Below, in pieces: positions 10,054 to 16,722 of a DNA stretch of 64,000 nucleotides. The notes beneath the pieces were generated by a model that ran no database searches, had not been told where the DNA came from, and was given only the letters and a program-made list of their open reading frames with translations. A program made the position numbers and the translations under genes. Each line of letters starts with the position of its first letter. The first letter of the stretch is position 1. This DNA comes from Mucilaginibacter geliditolerans (GTDB lineage: Bacteria; Bacteroidota; Bacteroidia; Sphingobacteriales; Sphingobacteriaceae): contig NZ_JACHBY010000004.1 of the NCBI RefSeq assembly GCF_014200495.1, positions 62,001 through 126,000 on the forward strand, written 5' to 3'.

Positions 10054-10860
10054 CTAAAATCTTCCAATCTCCATTGACCCGACTGGAAGACCAAATGCTT
10101 CTACTGCATTTCCAAAAGCAACAAAAGGTGGACGAGCGCCCTCTAAAATAATGAATGCACTGGTGCCAGGTGTAACAGGTCCGCCACCTCCAACCACATC
10201 AATAGCATATTCATCTAAGTCACCCTGTATTCCTTGCACGACGTTAAATTGAGCCATACCAATTTGCCCTCCTCCTGCCGGCCCCGTGCCAAAATTTAAT
10301 ATGTTAGAACCCCGAGGTACCGCAACTCGCCAATAATGCACCTCATTGAACCTTGTTCTTATTTCTATTGTTGTTGTCTGACTAGTCCCATTAAACTCAT
10401 CCGTCACACTATATATGTATTGATTCTGCTGGTTATTAACTAAAGCAGGTGGTCGTAGTTCTAAAGCTGCTCGTACCTGGTCTTTCCAATTAAGGTTGGA
10501 TAGGGAGACGCATAAACGCACCTTTAACGACACTGGTATATCATCAAAGCACACACCAGGAACAACAAGACCTATTAGAGGAAATTGCCCATTCTTACTA
10601 CCCAACATTCTATTAATAGCATATGCTAATTCTTCTAAACAGGGCTGACTCGCTAAACTATTGGGGGTGATCAAATAAGCCCAAGCTTGGGTATCTGCTG
10701 CCGAAATGTGGTTTGCTATTTGATCCCATAATCTTTGCCCGGGAATGATCGCGACCTTATCATATCGCGTTTCTATCCCAACCGCATTTAACTCTTGTAC
10801 GAGATAATCAAAGTTACCTTCATCATTATCTTTCCAAGCATAAGTAAGCCACAAACTCAT
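10054..10860 (-). CDS. TIR-domain protein with unrecognised C-terminal domain
   Basis: Residues 1-130 of 268 read as a TIR domain. It starts LWLTYAWKDND, has alternating strands and helices, and contains LITPNSLASQPCLEEL, the position of the CxxE motif of NAD-cleaving TIR domains; Glu77 would be the catalytic residue. Bacterial TIR domains commonly cleave NAD+ or make cyclic ADP-ribose signals in antiphage defence (known for Thoeris and related systems). Residues about 140-268 form a Gly-rich, beta-strand-rich domain I cannot place; it could be a sensor or oligomerisation module. There is no signal peptide. The gene stands alone with 456 bp of non-coding, repeat-containing DNA upstream, and no Thoeris partner (ThsA/SLOG) is in the window. 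NADase activity and a defence role are inferences. Confidence 0.75.
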   Translation of the reverse strand: MSLWLTYAWKDNDEGNFDYLVQELNAVGIETRYDKVAIIPGQRLWDQIANHISAADTQAWAYLITPNSLASQPCLEELAYAINRMLGSKNGQFPLIGLVVPGVCFDDIPVSLKVRLCVSLSNLNWKDQVRAALELRPPALVNNQQNQYIYSVTDEFNGTSQTTTIEIRTRFNEVHYWRVAVPRGSNILNFGTGPAGGGQIGMAQFNVVQGIQGDLDEYAIDVVGGGGPVTPGTSAFIILEGARPPFVAFGNAVEAFGLPVGSMEIGRF

Positions 10861-11316
10861 ATGTCATATCATTTTGAGTAAACATACAGTTGCTAACTAT
10901 GAAATCAAATGTAATAGTTAATTCTATCGCAAGCTGATTAGGCAGCCACAAGAATAGTTCGTAAAGGAGTTATGATTCCGAAATAGAGGAATACTTTCCC
11001 CCGCTATCCGAAGTTTTTCAACTTCGGATGACTATGCTCGTAGTCTCAATCGGACTAAACCCGAACCAGTTACAGATTGAATTAAAGGTTTTGGCTCAAA
11101 TTTAAAGGGGATCGATTTCCCCATGGGATACAAAGCACACTCTTTTCATAAACGAAAAGTCCGGCAATGTCAATAGGCGAAAGATTAGCAGGGGCCAGAA
11201 GACTTTCAGCAGCTTAAACGGAAGCCATATCAGTATTGAGAAGACAGGCAATAACTAAAATCCTCATCGTCAGTGCTTTGAATCGAACAAAGCCTTAGTT
11301 GTTAAAGGTTTTGTTC
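10861..11316. other. Gene-free stretch with a dispersed repeat copy
   Basis: I see no credible gene in these 456 bases. The middle (11004-11067) carries one copy of a repeat also found at 12239-12311. The rest is AT-rich DNA between the starts and stops of minus-strand genes. It should contain the promoter of the TIR gene, but no clear box was identified. Confidence 0.5.
11004..11067. repeat. Dispersed repeat, copy 1
   Basis: It begins CTATCCGAAGT and contains a perfect 7-bp hairpin (CCGAAGT/ACTTCGG), then GGATGACTATGCTCGTAGTC and CGGACTAAAC. It closely matches 12239-12311 and, in part, 22618-22640. It resembles the tail of a mobile or structured element, but no open frame accompanies it. 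Confidence 0.6.
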
Positions 11317-11937
11317 TTATTTTTTCGTCAATTTGTATCTCAGGTGTGTTGTCAAGTCTGAGGGGATTACTTCTGCAATCTGAAGATCATATTTGTCTTT
11401 GTCAATGCCGTCAAAGAGCCGGATACCACTTCCTAAAAAAACAGGTGCAATGTGAATGAAAAATTCGTCCACAAGCCCTGCATTGAGAAATTGTTGAATA
11501 GTATTCGCCCCACCTTGTATCCTTATGTCCTTTCCTTTAGCTGATTGTTTTGCTTTTTCTAATGCACTTTGTATTCCGTCATTGATGAAATAAAAAGTTG
11601 TTGTCCCCTTTTGAACCCAGGGCTCGCGTTTTTCGTGTGTCAGCACATAAACATCCGCTTTGTATAAATCTTCTTCCCAATGGACTTCGCCTTCTTCAAA
11701 CATTCGCTTTCCCATAATGTAAGAACCTGTTCTTGCAAACACATCATCAATTAACTTACTGTCTGCACCGTACTCTTCACCGCCCTCCATATTGATGTGT
11801 TTCCAAAATGCTTTTTGTTTAAACATCCATGTGTGGATTTTTGGTGAAACGCCGCCCATTGGGTTGTCCGGACTCCTGTTATCGCCTGCGAAAAAGCCAT
11901 CAAGTGATATTCCGCTATCAAAGATAATTTTGCTCAT
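11317..11937 (-). CDS. Dihydrofolate reductase family protein (RibD C-terminal type)
   Basis: The 206-residue protein matches the RibD C-terminal/DHFR-like fold. It has an N-terminal SGISLDGFFAGD strand-loop, YIMGKRMFE, the Gly-rich nucleotide-binding segment IRIQGGANTIQQFL, and the C-terminal IAPVFLGSGIRLF. These proteins bind NADPH and reduce small heterocyclic substrates. Stand-alone members are common in soil bacteria and their substrates are mostly unknown; some confer drug resistance. It is cytoplasmic with no signal peptide. It stands alone, with 536 bp of repeat-bearing DNA upstream. Confidence 0.85.
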   Translation of the reverse strand: MSKIIFDSGISLDGFFAGDNRSPDNPMGGVSPKIHTWMFKQKAFWKHINMEGGEEYGADSKLIDDVFARTGSYIMGKRMFEEGEVHWEEDLYKADVYVLTHEKREPWVQKGTTTFYFINDGIQSALEKAKQSAKGKDIRIQGGANTIQQFLNAGLVDEFFIHIAPVFLGSGIRLFDGIDKDKYDLQIAEVIPSDLTTHLRYKLTKK

Positions 11938-12143
11938 AATTTTATTTATTGTTCATCAACGTTAATTTTCTCCGTTGGTTTAATTTTCGGATATGAATCG
12001 TTCTAAAATTGATTTTGTTTCTTCCTTCACAAATATCTGCAAACGGCCTATAATATTGTGGGGGTAATCAAGACAGAATGGGGGCCGATTTGCGCCAAAA
12101 CACAGGTAAGAAGTATTCGCAACGGATATATTCGTTTCGAACG

Positions 12144-12235
12144 GTCAAATCAAATAGCCGTAAAAATAACTATGCATCCGAATATTAGTTAGCTTTGTAA
12201 TTACGGATAACAGGTTTAAACTATCGCTTATAGCC
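12144..12235. repeat. 92-bp direct repeat, left copy
   Basis: It matches 14603-14694 in the same orientation, with the same length and six mismatches by hand alignment (86 of 92). It contains TTAGCTTTGTAATTACGG, which includes a TAGCTTTG promoter-like box at 12190-12197. Together with the right copy it brackets the 12474-14560 cassette. Confidence 0.9.
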
Positions 12236-12238
12236 CTT

Positions 12239-12311
12239 CTATCCGAAGTTTCTAACCTCGGATGACTATCCTCGTAGTCTCCGACTACTCCCAAACGGAC
12301 TAAATTCGAAC
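12239..12311. repeat. Dispersed repeat, copy 2
   Basis: It matches 11004-11067: CTATCCGAAGTTT, GGATGACTAT, CTCGTAGTCTC and CGGACTAAA are shared. This copy has about 7 extra bases and a weaker hairpin. It lies directly beside the left 92-bp repeat, on the inner side of the cassette. Confidence 0.6.
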
Positions 12312-12473
12312 GCTTACCGAAAGAGTTTAATTGTTTAATAATTCGATCCTGTTTAAGGCCAGAGTTACTTCCTTTAGCGAGGAGGCTTCCCGGAATAATG
12401 GGCAAAAGATAAAAATCCGGCGCCTATTTTTCTTACCTTAAGGTATGTAATCGCTTGGCAAACTCAGTTATAA

Positions 12474-13034
12474 TTAGTTTTTTTTCTTAGGATCGCTGAG
12501 TTTGCACGTACAAAATATGTGCTCTTTAAAAAACCGTACAATAAAAAAGCCTTTTTTATTGCATATGACGCCAAAATTTCTTTGGATCTCCCGCATAAGT
12601 GTGGTGACTTTTGTGTCGCCAGCCTCACTTATTTCAACCCGGTACAGCCGCACGATGATGTGCTCGTTCCTCCCTTTCACTTTTACGAACCAGATAATGG
12701 TGCCGGAGAAGTGGGCTTGGCTTAACGGGGTTTGCAGTATGGATACTTTAAACGGCCGGAACTTTTTGCCGTTGCCCCATAGTTGAACAAAATAATTGCC
12801 GGTGCCGGATGCTGCCATACGGACTGACACCGGGCTTACCTGCCCATCGGTCAGCACGGTATTTTCAACGGGGCGAAGGGTATCAAGCGCCCAGGTGGAT
12901 AGGGAATCATGCCCTGGAGATAAGGGTAAATTCTCGAATTTTTCTTGCTTGATTAAAGGAGCATGTTCCAAAGAACAGCCAAAGATAGCAACGGTCAAGA
13001 TCAGGATCGTACCGGTGAGTGTTTTCCGAAACAT
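12474..13034 (-). CDS. Putative lipoprotein, last gene of four-gene cassette
   Basis: I do not recognise this 186-residue protein. It starts with a signal peptide ending in a lipobox (VAIFGC, Cys near residue 20), so it is probably an outer- or inner-membrane lipoprotein. The mature part is mixed alpha/beta with no catalytic motif seen. Residues about 95-150 read as beta strands with many Val, Ile and Arg, and the last 30 residues are unusually rich in Phe, Cys and Lys. It starts 24 nt after the 220-residue protein gene and is the last of a tight minus-strand operon. Its role is unknown; it may anchor or receive the other products. Confidence 0.65.
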   Translation of the reverse strand: MFRKTLTGTILILTVAIFGCSLEHAPLIKQEKFENLPLSPGHDSLSTWALDTLRPVENTVLTDGQVSPVSVRMAASGTGNYFVQLWGNGKKFRPFKVSILQTPLSQAHFSGTIIWFVKVKGRNEHIIVRLYRVEISEAGDTKVTTLMREIQRNFGVICNKKGFFIVRFFKEHIFCTCKLSDPKKKN

Positions 13035-13057
13035 ATGCCCCTTCGTTTAAATAGTGA

Positions 13058-13720
13058 TTAGTTATTGACTGCATATAGCTGGCCAACGGATGGCAGCGTG
13101 TCCCCATCTGCTGTCTGCAGGTGAACGTTGGGCGCCAGGAAGCGCACTGTGTTCTGGTATTGGTCCTGCTGGATGACCGCATCCATCACGATGCCGAACA
13201 GGCTTCCGGTCACGTCATAATCGTAGTCCTGGTTATAGATTGTCCCGCTGTAATTAAATAGGGATGTTTGCTGAACGATTTTCACCATCGCGGCGATGAT
13301 AGTGGCCTGGTTGGCTTCGCTCAGCCCGAAGCTATTCATGGTTTGTTTCGTATCGCTGTAAGATGCCGATGCGCCGCCCCAGCCGAAAAATCCGAAAAAG
13401 CTGGCGCCGCCGGAAACCTCCGTTTTGGATAGCTCCGAATAAGATTGTTGGTACGAGGCATCCATCATAGACTTAATCAGGTTACTCAGCGTTTGAACAT
13501 CGTCCGGTGTGACGCACATCAGTTTGAGCTGGAAGTTGACATCGATTTGCCCATGGGCCGGGACAGTGTAGATGAGGCCGGTCACTTGACCCTGCCCGTA
13601 ACTGTTGATGGCCACCCCGCTTTGGGTCGACCCACCGCCCAGCGAGGTCAGTTTTGGAAGGATAAATTTTGATTTCCGGAGTCCTTCAACGGAGGTTTTG
13701 GTGCTTTCGTAAGTTTTCAT
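13058..13720 (-). CDS. Unrecognised 220-residue protein with Gly/aromatic-rich segment
   Basis: The start at 13720 (MKTYESTKTS) is chosen because the longer frame to 13870 would overlap the upstream gene by more than 100 nt and adds a basic, composition-odd extension. No signal peptide is present. Residues 1-75 are probably beta-rich, 73-102 helical, and 103-122 form a striking segment (SGGASFFGFFGWGGASAS). This is followed by a helix (132-152) and a beta-rich end with many Tyr, Asn and Asp. The middle could insert into a membrane or pack against another subunit; that is a guess. It lies between a membrane protein and a lipoprotein in an operon, and its DNA is GC-richer than neighbours (39 of 60 bases in 13081-13140). 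The function is unknown. Confidence 0.7.
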   Translation of the reverse strand: MKTYESTKTSVEGLRKSKFILPKLTSLGGGSTQSGVAINSYGQGQVTGLIYTVPAHGQIDVNFQLKLMCVTPDDVQTLSNLIKSMMDASYQQSYSELSKTEVSGGASFFGFFGWGGASASYSDTKQTMNSFGLSEANQATIIAAMVKIVQQTSLFNYSGTIYNQDYDYDVTGSLFGIVMDAVIQQDQYQNTVRFLAPNVHLQTADGDTLPSVGQLYAVNN

Positions 13721-13757
13721 AATTGTTTTTTTTGTTTTTGTATGATGAATGAAGCTA

Positions 13758-14219
13758 TTAATGAATTGAACCTGTTTTCTTTTTTTCCTCCAGGGCAGCG
13801 AATTGACTAGCGCCCGCCAGCTTTTCATTCTGGATTTTTTGGGTGTTGAGGGTCTTGACCGCCTGAACATACCCCAGTAAACTTGTCCAGAATGCCGAGC
13901 CCCCGCTGGCTAGCAGGCCGATGATCCATATCGGGATAAGCGTTTGCGGCGGCCCGATGTCACAGGAAGCAAAAGGGTCGAACTTCCCATCTTTTAAAAA
14001 GCTCGCGGTTAGCCATGCGGCCAGGAAAGCAATGATCATGACTAAAATCTGCCGTCTTTTTTCAGCGCCTTCAACGGGGAGCGGCGTAACAGTGGCCGGA
14101 TCATTGGTTTTACTGGCCAGGCCAGGGAATAACGTTTTGAGAAACGTAACCAGTCTTTCACTGGCGAGACTGACCGCTAAAACGATAGCAGCCAGTTTTG
14201 CGATAATGGTGATTTCCAT
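13758..14219 (-). CDS. Small three-helix membrane protein of unknown function
   Basis: The 153-residue protein has three hydrophobic segments: about 5-28, 58-76 and 91-116. A loop rich in Pro, Thr and Asp follows the first (about 34-55), and a charged C-terminal tail probably forms a helix (about 117-153). The first segment carries the SERLV pattern, and the third ends in FWTSLLGYVQAVK. Size and topology resemble phage holin-like or small scaffold membrane proteins, but I cannot assign a family. It lies 26 nt after the LuxR-type regulator and 37 nt before the 220-residue protein gene in the same operon. Confidence 0.65.
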   Translation of the reverse strand: MEITIIAKLAAIVLAVSLASERLVTFLKTLFPGLASKTNDPATVTPLPVEGAEKRRQILVMIIAFLAAWLTASFLKDGKFDPFASCDIGPPQTLIPIWIIGLLASGGSAFWTSLLGYVQAVKTLNTQKIQNEKLAGASQFAALEEKKKTGSIH

Positions 14220-14245
14220 AATGTGGCTTTTAATTTTTTACTAAA

Positions 14246-14560
14246 TTACCAGCCGGCAATATGGGCTAACAGGGTGAAATAGCCCTTTCTGAGTGGGTGT
14301 TTTTGCGGTATTTTGCGCCAGAACCGAAAGAGGTCGTTATGAATGGCATAAAGGGCGATGCTAGTCCGCGATTTTAGTTGGAGTCTGCTGAAAATTAATT
14401 CACGGTAATTGTCGACGGTTCTGAGGCTGATAATCATTTCGTCAGCAATTTCTTTATAGGTCAGTTCAGGGCAGCATAACTTCATAAACTCAAGCTCTTT
14501 CCTGGACAACAGTTGCTGCACTTTGATTTCTCTACTAATGTTTACTGTTTTCGCTGGCAT
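14246..14560 (-). CDS. LuxR/GerE-type helix-turn-helix regulator, no receiver domain
   Basis: This 104-residue protein contains a complete GerE/LuxR DNA-binding domain at about residues 16-80: LLSRKELEFMKLCC, then LTYKEIADEM and SLRTVDNYRELIFSRL, followed by KSRTSIALYAI. There is no receiver or ligand-binding domain, so it is a stand-alone transcription factor. As first gene of the four-gene minus-strand cassette it probably controls its own operon. The right 92-bp repeat lies 43-134 nt upstream of its start and would include its promoter region. The C-terminal 25 residues are basic. Confidence 0.8.
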   Translation of the reverse strand: MPAKTVNISREIKVQQLLSRKELEFMKLCCPELTYKEIADEMIISLRTVDNYRELIFSRLQLKSRTSIALYAIHNDLFRFWRKIPQKHPLRKGYFTLLAHIAGW

Positions 14561-14602
14561 GGAACATCATGGTCTTATATGCCCTAAATTAATCGTTTGG
14601 TA

Positions 14603-14694
14603 GTCAAATCAAATAGCTGTAAAAACAACTATGCATTCGAATATTAGTTAGCTTTGTAATTACGGCTAACAGGTTTTAACTACCGCTTATAGCC
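14603..14694. repeat. 92-bp direct repeat, right copy
   Basis: It matches 12144-12235 in the same orientation with six mismatches by hand alignment. It lies in the divergent region between the LuxR-type gene and the retropepsin-like gene and contains a plus-strand TAGCTTTG box. Confidence 0.9.
14649..14656 (+). promoter_or_regulatory. Bacteroidota-type -7 box upstream of retropepsin-like gene
   Basis: TAGCTTTG fits the TAnnTTTG consensus of the primary sigma factor in this phylum and lies 75 nt before the ATG at 14732. No TTG -33 box is found at the usual 19-20 nt spacing, so strength is uncertain. The same box occurs in the left repeat copy at 12190. Confidence 0.4.
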
Positions 14695-14731
14695 AGGATT
14701 TCCCTATTTGCACCACCTTAAAACACTTATC

Positions 14732-15895
14732 ATGAAGTATATTTTAGCCCTATTATTAGCTCTGATTTCATTTCGCGGTTCATCTCAAAATAAATTACCG
14801 GTTATCAATGCTAGTTCCAGCAAGGCTAAAATATATGAACAGGATAATCCTGTATCGAACTGGAATATCAGCCCCAAGATAAAACTGGATATTTTCACAA
14901 CCGGAAAACTGATCAAATCAAAAACCGTAAAGTTCAAAACAGATATTGATTCGGTCAGCTTCAGAATAGGGCCCGGACAGCAAAAAGATTTTATTGTCCT
15001 GCTCAATGGCAAAGATTCCTGTCTCACCAGGATTCAAAGTCCAGAGGTGAAAAACTATAGCAAACTGCCGGTAGAAATTCACGATACTATTCCCTTTTTT
15101 GTAAATCGATTCAATACTAACTTTTTACCGGTTGTCTTTAATAACGCTGATACGCTCATACTGAATTTCGATACAGGCGCAACCGATATTTCATTCACGA
15201 ATGATGCACTTAAACAAAAGGTCAAATCTCATCCCGAACTTTATAACACCCTCTACGGTATCAAGATTGGACACCAAAATTATAAAACTAAAATTTATGA
15301 TATACAGCTCGCCGGGAACGAAACAGATGGTCTGCTAGGATGGGATCTGTTTGACGGAATGATTGTAGAACTTGATTATGACCACAATCAGCTGATCGTG
15401 CACTCTAAAATGCCAAAGCAGATCTTACATGACAGCAAGTATTCGAAATTTAAGATACGTTATATTAAAAACAGACCCTTTATAGAAAGTGAAATTTCAC
15501 AAAGTGGAATAAAGAGTAAAGGCTGGTTTCTCTTTGACCTGGGTTACCAAAGAACAATTATGCTGGATAACGATCTGCTGCGGGAGGCCCGGTTTCCAAC
15601 TGAAAAAATGGAGGTTATCAAAAAAGTTATTATGCACGGAACAAGAGGTAACGAGATACCCGTCATCACGGCAAACCTGGAAACGTTAAAACTCGGGAAT
15701 TTTGAGCTAAAAGATGTGCCCGCTCAAATCATCGAACAAAACAAGCCGATGAGGGGCGTCAATATCCATTTCTTAGGAAACGACGTTTTGAAAAGGTTCA
15801 ATACGGTGTTGGACTTCCAGAAAAACGAAATTTATCTAAAACCAAATCATCTTTATGGCACTGGATATGCAGACCAGAAAAAAAGCGGTGCATGA
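14732..15895 (+). CDS. Exported retropepsin-like aspartic protease family protein
   Basis: The ATG at 14732 opens a signal peptide (MKYILALLLALISFRGSSQ). The ATG 24 nt upstream would only add eight residues to it. The mature part has two lobes. The first holds the aspartyl protease motif FDTGATD (near residue 150), followed by a hydrophobic flap-like region and GLLGWDLFDGM. The second lobe has FDLGYQ in the equivalent place and FLGNDVLKRF near the end. Bacteroidota have many such exported single-chain aspartic protease homologues with poorly known substrates. The second lobe lacks the Thr of DTG, so activity may need dimerisation or may be absent. It is divergent from the cassette. Confidence 0.75.
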   Translation: MKYILALLLALISFRGSSQNKLPVINASSSKAKIYEQDNPVSNWNISPKIKLDIFTTGKLIKSKTVKFKTDIDSVSFRIGPGQQKDFIVLLNGKDSCLTRIQSPEVKNYSKLPVEIHDTIPFFVNRFNTNFLPVVFNNADTLILNFDTGATDISFTNDALKQKVKSHPELYNTLYGIKIGHQNYKTKIYDIQLAGNETDGLLGWDLFDGMIVELDYDHNQLIVHSKMPKQILHDSKYSKFKIRYIKNRPFIESEISQSGIKSKGWFLFDLGYQRTIMLDNDLLREARFPTEKMEVIKKVIMHGTRGNEIPVITANLETLKLGNFELKDVPAQIIEQNKPMRGVNIHFLGNDVLKRFNTVLDFQKNEIYLKPNHLYGTGYADQKKSGA

Positions 15896-15966
15896 AACGG
15901 ATCTGGCAAAATATATTGGTTTCCTTTACGTTCACTGCTATTACACTTCGATTTTAAAATGTTACC

Positions 15967-16722
15967 TTAAACCGAAAACCCCTCCAACGCTAACCGTATT
16001 CTTTCACGGTTGGGACGTGAAACGGGGATTTTATCGCCATTGATTAATAATAGTCCCCCTCCATCTTCCTTAAGCCAGCTTTTCACAAAATTAATATTCA
16101 CCAGGTGGCTTTGGTGAACACGTAAAAAAATACCGGAAGGTAGCATGTCGGCATATTCTTTCAACCCTTTTGAAACCAGTATGCTATCGCCTGTCCTTAG
16201 ATAGAAAAACGTATAGGTATTATCTGCCTGGCAACGTACAATGTCGCTCACCGTCACGTATCTTATTTCTTTTTGCAGTTGCAGCGCTATTTTTGCAGGC
16301 TGGCTATCGCCCTTTTTAAGGTTGGTTAATAAAAAGTCAAGCTGCTGGTTATGTAATTTGGCTTTTAATTTGGCTTCAGCCTTGGCAACAGCAATTACCA
16401 ATTCATCAATATCAATGGGCTTTAACAGGTAATCGAGTGCTGCAAATTTTACCGCCTGTATGCCGTATTGATCATAGGCGGTAACGAAGATCACCTCGAA
16501 TGATCTGAGCTGCACGAGCTTTAATAAGTTCAGCCCCGAATCGCCTCCTAATTGAATATCCAAAAATACCAGATCGGGTTGGTGCAGGTTAATCAAATCG
16601 GCCGCTGCCTTGTTATTTGAAGCACTGCCGATAACATTAACCTGCGGACAATGCTTTGTAAGCAATGCCAGCAGGTTTTCGATGTTGGATATTTCGTCGT
16701 CAACTATTATTGCACGTATCAT
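15967..16722 (-). CDS. LytTR family response regulator
   Basis: The 251-residue protein has a CheY-like receiver (1-120) with acidic IVDDE near the N terminus, phospho-acceptor Asp55 in FLDIQLGG, Thr in FVTAYDQY and Lys in LLKPID. A LytTR DNA-binding domain follows (about 150-250: IRYVTVSDIVRCQADNTYT, HQSHLVN). It is encoded immediately after the histidine kinase: its ATG ends at 16722 and the kinase stop begins at 16723, with the kinase gene... the two genes lying tail-first on the minus strand so the kinase is translated first. The target genes are unknown. The retropepsin-like gene converges on it 71 nt away. Confidence 0.92.
   Translation of the reverse strand: MIRAIIVDDEISNIENLLALLTKHCPQVNVIGSASNNKAAADLINLHQPDLVFLDIQLGGDSGLNLLKLVQLRSFEVIFVTAYDQYGIQAVKFAALDYLLKPIDIDELVIAVAKAEAKLKAKLHNQQLDFLLTNLKKGDSQPAKIALQLQKEIRYVTVSDIVRCQADNTYTFFYLRTGDSILVSKGLKEYADMLPSGIFLRVHQSHLVNINFVKSWLKEDGGGLLLINGDKIPVSRPNRERIRLALEGFSV

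Larger units (their letters stand above)
11938..12473. other. Gene-free stretch carrying two repeat units
   Basis: No coding region is credible here; an 86-codon minus-strand frame lies wholly within repeats and is rejected. It contains the left 92-bp direct repeat (12144-12235) and, 3 nt later, the second dispersed repeat copy (12239-12311). It separates the reductase gene from the four-gene cassette. Confidence 0.5.

Noticed and set aside
12145-12405. Minus-strand frame of 86 codons in the repeat region
   Set aside because: It lies entirely in the direct and dispersed repeats and has no coding character.
13721-13870. Extended start for the 220-residue cassette protein
   Set aside because: It would overlap the membrane-protein gene by 113 nt and adds a basic tail; the start at 13720 leaves a normal 37-nt gap.
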